A stretch of 5,686 bases of DNA from Pseudomonadota bacterium (GTDB taxonomy: Bacteria; Myxococcota; Polyangia; Polyangiales; Polyangiaceae). Both the position numbers and the translations under genes were made by a program. This document shows, piece by piece, positions 1-5,686 of this stretch (the stretch's first letter is position 1; the number at the start of each line of letters is the position of its first letter). Where the stretch lies: NCBI GenBank assembly GCA_023419055.1, contig JAEZYO010000955.1, positions 1-5,686 on the forward strand, in the 5' to 3' direction. Under the pieces are notes generated by a model. That model saw nothing but the letters and a program-made list of their open reading frames with translations, was not told the origin of the DNA and did no database searches.

Positions 1-3
1 ATC

Positions 4-639
4 GTGCGCGGCGCCGAAGATGTGGCGCCGCGCGGCGACGGCGATCGGCCGCTCACGCAGCGGCTCGATCAGGGCGAGCGCGTGGTGTGGTCGGCGCAGC
101 CGCGCCGACGGATGCGCCGCTTCCTCCCCCACGGCCATCGCGAGTGGGGGTTGCTCGCCATCGCGATGCTCCTGTTCGCAGGCGTGGGGCGCATGGTGTT
201 CGGTGCCCTCCCGGCCCTCCGCAAGGTGCACGAGGTGCTCCCGGCGCAGAGCCTACCGTTCATCGCCCTCGCGCTCGGAATCGGCTCGGCGATCCTCTTG
301 ATGTTCGCGATTGCTTGCTATCTCGTCTACGACGCGGTGATTCGGCAAGGAGTGCTGACGCGCGAGACGCGCTACCTCATCACCAACAAGCGCGTCCTCA
401 TCCAGCGCGGCGTGGAAGAGCTGCACGTCGACCGCGACAAGATCGTGGACGTGATCGACGCCCCCACGGGAGATGGGCTCTACGACGTCTTCATGGTTCT
501 CGACGGGCCGCGCGCGCGAGCCCTCGCCGCGAGCGGCGCCTTCGGCGAGATCGACCGAGGTCCGCACCTTCGTCCGGTGTTCGAGGCCGTCGAGGACGCC
601 GAAGGCGTGAACCGGATCTTGCGCACCGCCGTGGCCTGA
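4..639 (+). CDS. Membrane protein with bacterial PH-like domain (hypothetical)
   Basis: The product is 211 aa if it starts at the GTG at base 4. Seen: a short N-terminal segment with GERVVWSAQP (about residues 24-33), a pattern common just before the membrane part of bacterial PH-domain proteins; two hydrophobic segments at about 48-69 and 84-110; then a soluble domain with TRYLITNKRVLI (122-133), followed by alternating beta-like strands to about residue 168. The R-Y-hydrophobic-T-N-x-R motif is typical of the bPH2 family (YdbS/YdbT-like, PF03703). The function is unknown; such proteins are usually inner-membrane proteins with a cytoplasmic PH-like fold. The start is uncertain: the window begins 3 bases upstream, no ribosome binding site is visible and the frame is open to the edge, so a few residues may be missing. 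The gene converges on the TPR gene that ends at 1123. The coding call is secure; the family call is fair. Confidence 0.75.
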   Translation: MRGAEDVAPRGDGDRPLTQRLDQGERVVWSAQPRRRMRRFLPHGHREWGLLAIAMLLFAGVGRMVFGALPALRKVHEVLPAQSLPFIALALGIGSAILLMFAIACYLVYDAVIRQGVLTRETRYLITNKRVLIQRGVEELHVDRDKIVDVIDAPTGDGLYDVFMVLDGPRARALAASGAFGEIDRGPHLRPVFEAVEDAEGVNRILRTAVA

Positions 640-670
640 GCGCGGGATTTGGGTTCTTGTCTCGTGCTTG

Positions 671-726
671 TCGGTAGCTGACGCGCTCGGCGTCTTTCGC
701 GACCTGGCAGGCAAACTGCGCCGGCC
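671..726. repeat. 56-bp direct repeat A, copy 1
   Basis: This matches 752-807 at 54 of 56 positions (differences at 676 and 707). It contains a small inverted repeat, GACGC-GCTCG-GCGTC (680-694). It begins 31 bp after the stop of the PH-domain gene. Confidence 0.85.
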
Positions 727-749
727 GATTGATTTTCTTTTTTTGTGTT
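688..749 (+). terminator. Possible weak terminator of the PH-domain gene
   Basis: CGGCG at 688-692 can pair with CGCCG at 719-723 across a long 26-nt loop. Then comes 733-744, with 11 T in 12 bases, and more T to 750. Such a T-tract stands out in this GC-rich DNA and is correctly oriented to end the + strand transcript. The stem is short and the T-tract starts about 9 bases after it, so this is not a classical intrinsic terminator. Confidence 0.25.
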
Positions 750-751
750 TC

Positions 752-807
752 TCGGTTGCTGACGCGCTCGGCGTCTTTCGCGACCTGACAGGCAAACTGC
801 GCCGGCC
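752..807. repeat. 56-bp direct repeat A, copy 2
   Basis: This is the second copy of repeat A, 81 bp downstream of the first and 54/56 identical. The GACGC/GCGTC inverted repeat is kept at 761-775. A second small hairpin, CCGGC-CTC-G-CCGG type (802-806 with 810-814), spans its end. Confidence 0.85.
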
Positions 808-937
808 TCGCCGGTTCTCGTGTTGGATCGTGGTCTCGGTTGCCGATCGTGATCTGGTCTCCCAAGACTCACACCTCGTCGCGGGGCCGCCTGCGGCGGC
901 CGGGCTCGCTGCGCTGAGGCCTGGTTTCTGTTGTGCC

Positions 938-959
938 TTGCTGACGCGCTCTGCGTCTT
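938..959. repeat. Partial, diverged copy of repeat A
   Basis: This 22-bp stretch matches 756-777 of repeat A copy 2 with one mismatch (T for G at 952). The mismatch falls in the loop of the GACGC/GCGTC inverted repeat, so the 5-bp stem (943-947 with 953-957) is kept. Similarity to repeat A stops after this. Confidence 0.6.
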
Positions 960-969
960 GCTCCCCGGA

Positions 970-1029
970 CTCACGCGGCCTCGCTGGATCGCCTCGGGCG
1001 CCCGGGCTCGTCAGCTCTTTTCGTCTTGC
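970..1029. repeat. 60-bp tandem repeat B, copy 1
   Basis: This is the first unit of a head-to-tail pair with exact 60-bp period; 54 of 60 bases match the second unit (differences at 972, 995, 997, 1001, 1027, 1029). A looser relative of its middle part, GCGGCCGGGCTCG-like, is visible around 894-908. Confidence 0.85.
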
Positions 1030-1089
1030 CTGACGCGGCCTCGCTGGATCGCCTTGTGCGGCCGGGCTCGTCAGCTCTTTTCGTCTCGA
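1030..1089. repeat. 60-bp tandem repeat B, copy 2
   Basis: This is the second unit of the tandem pair. It starts with CTGACGCG and is directly followed by two 17-bp units that start with the same octamer, so it looks like part of a decaying array. Confidence 0.85.
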
Positions 1090-1123
1090 CTGACGCGTCC
1101 CTGCTTCTGACGCGTCCCTGCTT
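1090..1123. repeat. Two identical 17-bp tandem units abutting a stop codon
   Basis: CTGACGCGTCCCTGCTT occurs twice in tandem (1090-1106 and 1107-1123) with no mismatch. Each unit contains the 8-bp palindrome GACGCGTC. The last base of the second unit is the first base of TCA, the - strand TGA stop of the TPR gene. Confidence 0.85.
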
Positions 1124-2073
1124 CAGCGCGCCTTCTGCTCGAGCGCGCGACGGCAGGCGAGCGCGTGAAGTCGAGCGTTCTCGAGATAACGATCGTTCGC
1201 AGGCTCGGCTTCCGCGATGAAGGCATCCCAGTGCTCGAGAGCTCGTTCCGTGTGCTCGCGGCGCTCCGCGGCGTTCGTCGCGGAGCGCGCTCGGGCCATG
1301 AGAGAGAGAGCTCGGTAGTACTCCTTCTCGTACGCCGGCACGAAGAACACGCCCGGCGCGTCGAGCACGTCCGTGCCGGGTAGGCCAGTGAAGGGCTGCC
1401 CCACACGATGCGCGGAGTCGAGCGCAACCCAGGCGGAAGGTAGATCGCCGTAGCGGTCGAGCGCGACCGCGAGCCCGTAGTACGCGAGCGCGGTGGTGTC
1501 GGGGTGGGTGGCGAGCGCGATGGCGCTCCGGTAGTCGTCGATGGCGAGCGCCAGCTGGCCTTCTCGCACACGAGCGTCCCCGCGGTTGTAGAACAGGTCG
1601 GCTCGAGCCCTCCGGCGCTCGGCGTAAGCGAGCGCGCGGGTGTACGCCATGATCTCGCTCCGCGTCTCGCCGAGGTGAGCGAGCGCGAGCCCGTAGGTGT
1701 AATTGCAGGTCGCCGCGAGCGGACCCGGGGGTAGCTCGCCGACGACGCCCGATAGGAGGTCGCGCGCTCGTCGCGGGAAGTCCGCCTGGAGCAATACGTC
1801 TCCCAGCAGGCACTTCAGGCGCGCGCCGGGGAGACGACTCGCGCCCGCGAGATCGGCGGCGGCGACCGCTGCGAGCGCGAAATCACGCGCGACCGCCGGG
1901 GAGCGACTCGCCGCCCCCATGATGAGCAAGCGCTCGAGCTTGTCGGCGAGCGCCTCGGAGCGCGCGAGCTCCGGGTCGCGCGCGCGCTGCCAGAGGCTCG
2001 CGTCGGCGGCGGCGCTGCGCGGTGATCCGGTGAGCACCCCGAGCAGCGACAACGAGATCCAGAAGCGTCGCAC
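1123..2073 (-). CDS. Secreted TPR-repeat protein (hypothetical)
   Basis: The product is 316 aa. Seen: an N-terminal signal-peptide-like segment (positive MRR, hydrophobic 5-16, small residues before a likely cut near SAAA/DA at about 23), then a helical protein with at least three TPR-like repeats at about 119-152, 156-189 and 193-226. Features include the Y-x-x-G-L-A-L-A-x-L-G pattern and the N-R-G-x-A-x-x-x-G pattern. The C-terminal part (240-316) is helical and unassigned. TPRs usually mediate protein-protein contacts, so a periplasmic or secreted scaffold role is inferred. The start is GTG at 2073. GGAGG lies 8 bases upstream, and an in-frame TGA only two codons earlier rules out a longer start. 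The gene lies 3 bp behind the other TPR gene, so the two are almost certainly cotranscribed. The specific function is not recognised. Confidence 0.85.
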   Translation of the reverse strand: MRRFWISLSLLGVLTGSPRSAAADASLWQRARDPELARSEALADKLERLLIMGAASRSPAVARDFALAAVAAADLAGASRLPGARLKCLLGDVLLQADFPRRARDLLSGVVGELPPGPLAATCNYTYGLALAHLGETRSEIMAYTRALAYAERRRARADLFYNRGDARVREGQLALAIDDYRSAIALATHPDTTALAYYGLAVALDRYGDLPSAWVALDSAHRVGQPFTGLPGTDVLDAPGVFFVPAYEKEYYRALSLMARARSATNAAERREHTERALEHWDAFIAEAEPANDRYLENARLHALACRRALEQKAR

Positions 2074-2076
2074 GCT

Positions 2077-3099
2077 TCACTCCTCCCGGCGGGGGCGAGC
2101 GCTCACGCGACTCGCGAGCTTGTGCCGCGCGTGCTCCGCCCAGGGCCCCTTCTCGGCGCGCGGGTCCGCGAGGTACGCGCGCCAGTGGATCTCGGCGAGC
2201 TTCGGATCGCGCACCGCGACGAGCACGGCGATCGCAGCGTGGAGCTCTCCGCTCGGGAGAAACAGCGCGAGCCGCTCGCGGTTCTCCGTTGCTTCGGGAG
2301 CGGGAGTCACGCGCTCTGGCTCGTCCGTCGCCGAGGAGAGGGTCTGCCGCGCGATCGCGGAGCGCGCCGTTTCGTCGAGCAGACGCTCGAGCGACCACGG
2401 ATCCGAGACCTCGAGCGCCGCCGCCCGCGCGAGCTCGGATTGACCAGCACGGTCGAGGGAAAGCGCGCTGAACGCGACCACGATCGCGTCGAACCCCGGC
2501 GACGAGGAGCGGCGCGCCTCGTCGAGGTAGAGCTCGGCTTCACTCGCAAATTCGGGCCCCCGCGCCAGGGCAGCCGCGCCCGCTTCGAGCAGCGCGCGCG
2601 TTCGCTCTCGGGGATCCGACAGCAGGCTCGCTCGAGCGACGAGCAGGCGGTAGAGGTCGTGTCCGCGTGCGACGGCGCCGCTTACTACTGCTGCCCCTGC
2701 GATGTCGTGCAACGCCTCCGGATCGTCGATGGACCAGGCAGGTCGCCCCGGCCCCGCCTCGAGCAACGGCGCTACCTGCGCCCACGCCTCGCTCGGACGT
2801 CCGAGCCGCAACAACGCGCGAGCGCGGAGCAGCGCCGCGCTCGGCGATCCCTTCCGCTCGACGGATGCGGCATCAGCCAAGGACAAAGCCTCGGCCGGAG
2901 CTCGCTCGAGGCGCGTGTAGCCGCGAGCGAGCGAGCGGCAGAAGCGACGATCACTCGCCCTCACGCGAGCCCAGAGCTCCGGCTCCGCCGCCTGCGACGA
3001 GCACTCTGCCGGTCTCGGACTCGCTGCGGCCACTCCGGGCAGAGCCGCCCGGGGCGCGGAAAATCCGGTGATCGCGAGCGCTAGAACCGCCGGGAGCAT
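2077..3099 (-). CDS. Exported TPR-like helical protein (hypothetical)
   Basis: The product is 340 aa and Ala/Arg/Leu-rich. Seen: a hydrophobic N-terminus (residues 1-14) followed by A-rich sequence, fitting a signal peptide cut at about 18-26, though the n-region has no positive charge. Cys33 is not in a lipobox. TPR-like helix pairs appear at about 86-119 (ALLRARALLRLGRPSEAW) and about 163-197. The end has W-x-x-YL (306-310) and GPWAEHARHKL (318-328), a helical-repeat capping pattern of a kind seen in large TPR proteins. The ATG at 3099 is the only usable start: upstream in frame there is no ATG, GTG or TTG before the purA stop at 3172. No Shine-Dalgarno is visible. The gene lies 72 bp behind purA and 3 bp ahead of the next TPR gene. 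The role is unknown; an envelope or export scaffold is a guess. Confidence 0.8.
   Translation of the reverse strand: MLPAVLALAITGFSAPRAALPGVAAASPRPAECSSQAAEPELWARVRASDRRFCRSLARGYTRLERAPAEALSLADAASVERKGSPSAALLRARALLRLGRPSEAWAQVAPLLEAGPGRPAWSIDDPEALHDIAGAAVVSGAVARGHDLYRLLVARASLLSDPRERTRALLEAGAAALARGPEFASEAELYLDEARRSSSPGFDAIVVAFSALSLDRAGQSELARAAALEVSDPWSLERLLDETARSAIARQTLSSATDEPERVTPAPEATENRERLALFLPSGELHAAIAVLVAVRDPKLAEIHWRAYLADPRAEKGPWAEHARHKLASRVSARPRREE
2080..2086 (-). promoter_or_regulatory. Strong ribosome binding site of the second TPR gene
   Basis: On the - strand GGAGGAG ends six bases before the GTG at 2073, and the GGAGG core sits 8 bases away. The site overlaps the last codons of the upstream TPR gene, which supports the GTG start and suggests coupled translation. 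Confidence 0.8.
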
Positions 3100-3106
3100 C
3101 CAGGCG

Positions 3107-3115
3107 ATTCTAGCA
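3107..3115 (-). promoter_or_regulatory. Candidate extended -10 element for the TPR pair
   Basis: The - strand reads TGCTAGAAT, matching the extended -10 consensus TGnTATAAT at all but one position. Its last base lies 7 bases before the A of the ATG at 3099, so transcription would start at or next to that ATG. The missing Shine-Dalgarno of this gene fits a leaderless mRNA. No good -35 is present (CCTTCA at 17-bp spacing is poor). Confidence 0.4.
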
Positions 3116-3171
3116 GCTCGGCGGGCGCGTGAAGGCGCGGTCTCCGTAGCGGGACGGCGACGCGCGAGATT

Positions 3172-4485
3172 TCAGGGCGCCGCGGCGCGGCCGACGAAGG
3201 GATTGTGGAGCACGATGGTCTCGGTGCGTCGCGGCCCCACGCTCACGAGGTAGAGCGGCACACCGGCGGCTTCTTCGATGTAGCGAATGTACGCCCGCGC
3301 CGCCGCGGGCAGGTCGTCGAGCACACGGGCATTCTCGAGTCGCTCCGTCCAGCCGGGGTGCTCCTCGTAGACCGGCGTGAGCGCGCCGGGCCGATCGAGC
3401 AAATCGATGGGCAGATCGGTGACGCGCCCCGCGGGTGTGTCGTAGGCGACGCAAACCTTGATGCGAGAAAGCCCGGTCAACACGTCGAGCTTGGTGAGCG
3501 CGAGGCCGTCGAAGCCATTCACGCGCGCCGCGTAGCGAAGCGCCGGCAGGTCGAGCCAACCCGTACGTCGCGGGCGCCCCGTCACGGATCCGAACTCGGC
3601 CCCCACCTCTCGCAGGTGCGTGCCGTCGGCGTCGGTGAGCTCGGTGGGGAACGGACCCGAACCTACGCGCGTCGTGTACGACTTGGTGATGCCGATCACG
3701 GTGTCGATGCGGTTCGGCCCGATGCCCGTGCCCGTCGCCGCGCCGCCCGCTGTGGCGGAGCTCGAAGTGACGAACGGATAGGTCCCGTGATCGATGTCGA
3801 GCAGCGTGCCCTGAGCACCCTCGAGCATCACGCGCTTCTTGCTGCGGATCGCCTGGTCCACGATCGACGAAGCGTCGCCGAGGATGGGCACGAGCCTCGC
3901 GGCGGCAGCGGTGAGATCCGCCATCAGGGCTTTCACGTCGGGCAGCGCGCCGCCGAGCGCCGAGATGGTGGGCGCCCAGGCATCGACCGCGGCGCGAATG
4001 CGCTCCTCGAGGCGCGGGAGGTCGCGCAGATCACCGGCTCGAACACCGTTTCGGCGAGCCTTGTCCTCGTACGCCGGACCAATGCCCTTCTTGGTCGTGC
4101 CGATGGCGCGCCCCTCGGGAGCCGTGGTCTCGCGCAACGTATCGATCAGCACGTGATACGGCAGGATGAGGTGAGCTCGATCGCTGAGGACGAGGCGCTG
4201 CTCGACGGCGCTGTGCCCGCGGCGCTTGAGCTCGTCGATCTCACCGATGAGGACGGCGGGATCGACGACCATGCCCTGCCCGAGCACGCTCAGCGTGCCC
4301 TCGCGCAAGATCCCGCTCGGCAAGAGGCGGACGACGATCTTGTCGTCGCCGACCACCAGCGTATGACCTGCGTTCGGCCCTCCCGCGTAGCGGACCACGA
4401 GCTCCGCCGACTCCGTGTAGAGGTCGACGATCTTTCCCTTGCCTTCATCGCCCCATTGGGCGCCGACGATCACTACCGATGACAT
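3172..4485 (-). CDS. purA: Adenylosuccinate synthase
   Basis: The product is a 437-aa cytoplasmic enzyme making adenylosuccinate from IMP, aspartate and GTP, the first step from IMP to AMP. Seen: the GTP-binding GDEGKGK motif at residues 12-18 with catalytic Asp13; GGPNAGHT with catalytic His41, numbered as in E. coli PurA; GTTKKGIGPAYEDKARR (129-145), which binds IMP; LEGAQGTLLDIDHGTYPFVT (221-240); TTRVGSGPFPTE (271-282); GRPRRTGWLDL (303-313), the aspartate loop; TKLDVL (331-336); GPRRTETI (417-424). The length fits the family (about 430 aa), so the gene looks intact. The ATG at 4485 is chosen because MSSVVIVGAQWGDEG aligns with known N-termini. The open frame continues 86 codons upstream into hisZ, but that part has no PurA character. 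The Shine-Dalgarno is weak. The gene follows hisZ by 107 bp, a gene order also seen in many proteobacteria. Confidence 0.98.
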   Translation of the reverse strand: MSSVVIVGAQWGDEGKGKIVDLYTESAELVVRYAGGPNAGHTLVVGDDKIVVRLLPSGILREGTLSVLGQGMVVDPAVLIGEIDELKRRGHSAVEQRLVLSDRAHLILPYHVLIDTLRETTAPEGRAIGTTKKGIGPAYEDKARRNGVRAGDLRDLPRLEERIRAAVDAWAPTISALGGALPDVKALMADLTAAAARLVPILGDASSIVDQAIRSKKRVMLEGAQGTLLDIDHGTYPFVTSSSATAGGAATGTGIGPNRIDTVIGITKSYTTRVGSGPFPTELTDADGTHLREVGAEFGSVTGRPRRTGWLDLPALRYAARVNGFDGLALTKLDVLTGLSRIKVCVAYDTPAGRVTDLPIDLLDRPGALTPVYEEHPGWTERLENARVLDDLPAAARAYIRYIEEAAGVPLYLVSVGPRRTETIVLHNPFVGRAAAP

Positions 4486-4503
4486 GTCACACACACTCGT
4501 TGG

Positions 4504-4525
4504 CCCGGACCCGTGAGGAACCGGG
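4504..4525 (-). other. Small inverted repeat ahead of purA
   Basis: CCCGG (4504-4508) can pair with CCGGG (4521-4525) across a 12-nt loop. It lies 19 bases upstream of the purA ATG. It is short enough to be chance in GC-rich DNA. Confidence 0.3.
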
Positions 4526-4540
4526 AGCTCGTTGTTGATC

Positions 4541-4588
4541 TCGACTCGGGACCGCCGTTTCTTCGAAAGCCGCGGTCCGCTTTGTCGA
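4541..4588 (-). other. Imperfect stem-loop in the hisZ-purA gap
   Basis: Three nested inverted repeats line up: TCGAC/GTCGA (4541-4545 with 4584-4588), GGACCGC/GCGGTCC (4549-4555 with 4572-4578) and TTTC/GAAA (4558-4561 with 4565-4568) around a 3-base loop. The structure begins 4 bases after the hisZ stop. No U-run follows on the - strand, so it is not an intrinsic terminator. It could set the relative amounts of hisZ and purA mRNA by stabilising a processed end, or act as a leader of purA. Its role is inferred; the complementarity is seen. Confidence 0.5.
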
Positions 4589-4592
4589 CTCC

Positions 4593-5686
4593 CTACCCTC
4601 GGGTGGGCGCCGTGGCAACCGTGCGCGAGACCTCGAGCGCCGCGGCCTCTGGATCGGCCGGCAGAGGTCGACGCCCGCCGAGCCGGAAGTCCAGCAGTTC
4701 CGCTCCGGACGTTCCTACCTCCACCGCATGGGTGAAACGCCACGCCTGGGCATACTCGGCCACATCGGAAGCCGGCGTTACCGCCGAAGCGACGCCCTGG
4801 CGCCGAAGCGCCAGGAGCAGGCTCTCCAGCCGGCCGTCCACGAGAACCCTAGGAGGCTGGCCGCGGAGCACTCCCGCCGCTTCCAACGCCCAGCGTAGGT
4901 CGTCGAGGCGAAGCGCGAAGCCCGCGGCCGGCTTGGGACTTCCGAAACGCTCGAAGAGACCGTCGTAACGCCCGCCGGCACCGATGGGCTGCCCGGGTCC
5001 CCGCGCGTGCACGTGAAAGACAGCGCCGGTGTAATAGGCGAAGTCGCGCGACTCGGCGAGATCCACGATGAAGCGTGGCGCGAGGGCTCGAGCCTCGGCC
5101 GCGTCCACCAATTGCCGGAGCTCTCGGACTGCCGTGATGGCGCGAGTCCCGGCGAGCAGGCGCTCCGCCCGTTCCCAAAGGTCGGGGCCGCCGTGGAGCT
5201 CGGGCAAACTGCCGAGCGCACGGAGCGCCGGACCGGCGAGCCCGGCGCGCCCCGCGCGCGCGACCGCCTCACGTTCGTCCCGCAAATTGAGCGCTTCGAC
5301 GATCCCCGCCACGTGGCTCGACGGCAGGCCATCCAGGAGCGAGGTCGTGATGCCGGCGTGTCCGAGGTCGACCACGAACTCCGAGAGACCAGTCGCGCGG
5401 ATCGCGCTCGCGGCGACCGTCAAGACTTCGAGATCGCCCGCGAGCCCGGGTGCTCCGACCAGCTCGACCCCCGCCTGAGGGATCTGCCGGTGCCTGCGCG
5501 CTCGCTCGCGGCGCCGGCGCAGCACGGACCCCTGGTAGCAGAGGCGCGCCGGGAGCGGGGCGTCGGCCAACCGTGTCGCGAGGAGCCGCGCCACTTGCGG
5601 CGTCATATCTGGACGGAGCGCGACCACCGCGCCGGTCTCCGGTTCCACGAAACGCAGGACCTCCGACAGCTCGAGCGCTCCGAGTC
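4593..5686 (-). CDS. hisZ: ATP phosphoribosyltransferase regulatory subunit, 5'-partial
   Basis: HisZ is a HisRS-like subunit that binds short-form HisG and is needed for the first step of histidine synthesis (ATP plus PRPP to phosphoribosyl-ATP). Its presence implies a short HisG elsewhere in the genome. 363 residues are visible. Seen, numbered from the first full codon at 5684: ELSEVLRFVEPETG then ALRPDMTPQVARL (22-34); a motif-2-like stretch from RLCYQGSVLRR to QAGVELVG (47-77); the DFAYYTGAVFHVH region (214-226); GAGGRYDGL (235-243); PAAGFALRLDDL (252-263), which is motif 3. About 100 residues follow motif 3. The GTG at 5648 is not the start: it encodes the Val of FVEPETG, and conserved sequence continues to the window edge, so perhaps 20-50 residues are missing. 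The alternative, histidyl-tRNA synthetase, is less likely given the diverged HisA motif, the short C-terminus and the purA neighbour. Confidence 0.9.
   Translation of the reverse strand, partial: LGALELSEVLRFVEPETGAVVALRPDMTPQVARLLATRLADAPLPARLCYQGSVLRRRRERARRHRQIPQAGVELVGAPGLAGDLEVLTVAASAIRATGLSEFVVDLGHAGITTSLLDGLPSSHVAGIVEALNLRDEREAVARAGRAGLAGPALRALGSLPELHGGPDLWERAERLLAGTRAITAVRELRQLVDAAEARALAPRFIVDLAESRDFAYYTGAVFHVHARGPGQPIGAGGRYDGLFERFGSPKPAAGFALRLDDLRWALEAAGVLRGQPPRVLVDGRLESLLLALRRQGVASAVTPASDVAEYAQAWRFTHAVEVGTSGAELLDFRLGGRRPLPADPEAAALEVSRTVATAPTRG

Larger units (their letters stand above)
640..1122. other. Convergent intergenic region filled with short direct repeats
   Basis: These 483 bp lie between two gene 3' ends, so no promoter is needed here. 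They hold at least three groups of direct repeats. The octamer CTGACGCG occurs at 678, 759, 941, 1030, 1090 and 1107, with a one-base variant (CTCACGCG) at 970. A GC-rich hairpin with a 7-bp stem (885-891 with 895-901, loop TGC) lies in the middle, without a following T-run on either strand. Open frames cross the region on both strands, but their proteins are low-complexity repeats that differ by strand, and no ribosome binding site supports any of them. I see no convincing gene here. Confidence 0.75.

Noticed and set aside
885..901. 7-bp GC hairpin as an intrinsic terminator
   Set aside because: No T-run follows on either strand.
668..1033. Open frame of 121 codons on the + strand across the repeats
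   Set aside because: It starts with TTG, has no ribosome binding site, consists of repeat-derived sequence and has equally open frames on the other strand.
671..1123. CRISPR array
   Set aside because: The units are 56, 60 and 17 bp with irregular spacing (partly tandem with no spacers), and no cas gene is near.
971..1813. 280-codon - strand frame overlapping the TPR gene
   Set aside because: It is out of frame with the TPR gene, which has a signal peptide, TPR motifs and a strong ribosome binding site. The product is Arg-rich low complexity typical of a shadow frame.
2122..3084. 320-codon + strand frame antisense to the first TPR gene
   Set aside because: It is Arg-rich with no domain pattern; it is a mirror of the codon bias of the real gene.
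3205..4482. 425-codon + strand frame antisense to purA
   Set aside because: purA is certain on the other strand, and this frame shows no recognisable motifs.
4486..4743. 86-codon N-terminal extension of the purA frame
   Set aside because: It overlaps the end of hisZ, and PurA proteins start close to the GAQWGDEGKGK motif, which fits the ATG at 4485.
5646..5648. GTG as the start of hisZ
   Set aside because: It encodes the Val in the conserved FVEPETG stretch, and ELSEVLRF continues upstream to the window edge.

Overview
This 5.7-kb window is high-GC bacterial chromosome. Base composition, codon use, the hisZ-purA pair and the Ala/Arg-rich TPR proteins suggest a myxobacterium-like member of the Myxococcota (Polyangia or relatives). 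That placement is inference from style, not from a marker gene. No mobile element, CRISPR array, tRNA or rRNA was found.

Layout. On the + strand at the left edge lies one gene for a two-helix membrane protein with a bacterial PH-like domain (4-639). It converges on a block of four genes on the - strand that occupies the rest of the window. In transcription order these are hisZ (5' end cut by the right edge, ending at 4593), purA (4485-3172), a secreted TPR-like protein (3099-2077) and a second secreted TPR protein (2073-1123). The tail-to-tail gap 640-1122 is filled with short direct repeats: a 56-bp pair spaced 81 bp apart, a 60-bp tandem pair and a 17-bp tandem pair. They share the octamer CTGACGCG, and the last copy runs into the stop codon of the second TPR gene.

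Function. hisZ (regulatory subunit of ATP phosphoribosyltransferase, histidine synthesis) and purA (adenylosuccinate synthase, IMP to AMP) are neighbours in many bacteria. They link histidine synthesis, which consumes ATP and regenerates AICAR, with adenine nucleotide synthesis. The two TPR genes are 3 bp apart and the second has a strong Shine-Dalgarno inside the end of the first, so they are probably translated together; their role is unknown. The first TPR gene may have its own promoter, because a TGCTAGAAT extended -10 sits where it would give an almost leaderless mRNA. Imperfect stem-loops fill the hisZ-purA gap.

The core genes are ordinary. The most unusual part is the repeat-filled convergent gap. 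I see no convincing new multi-gene system.
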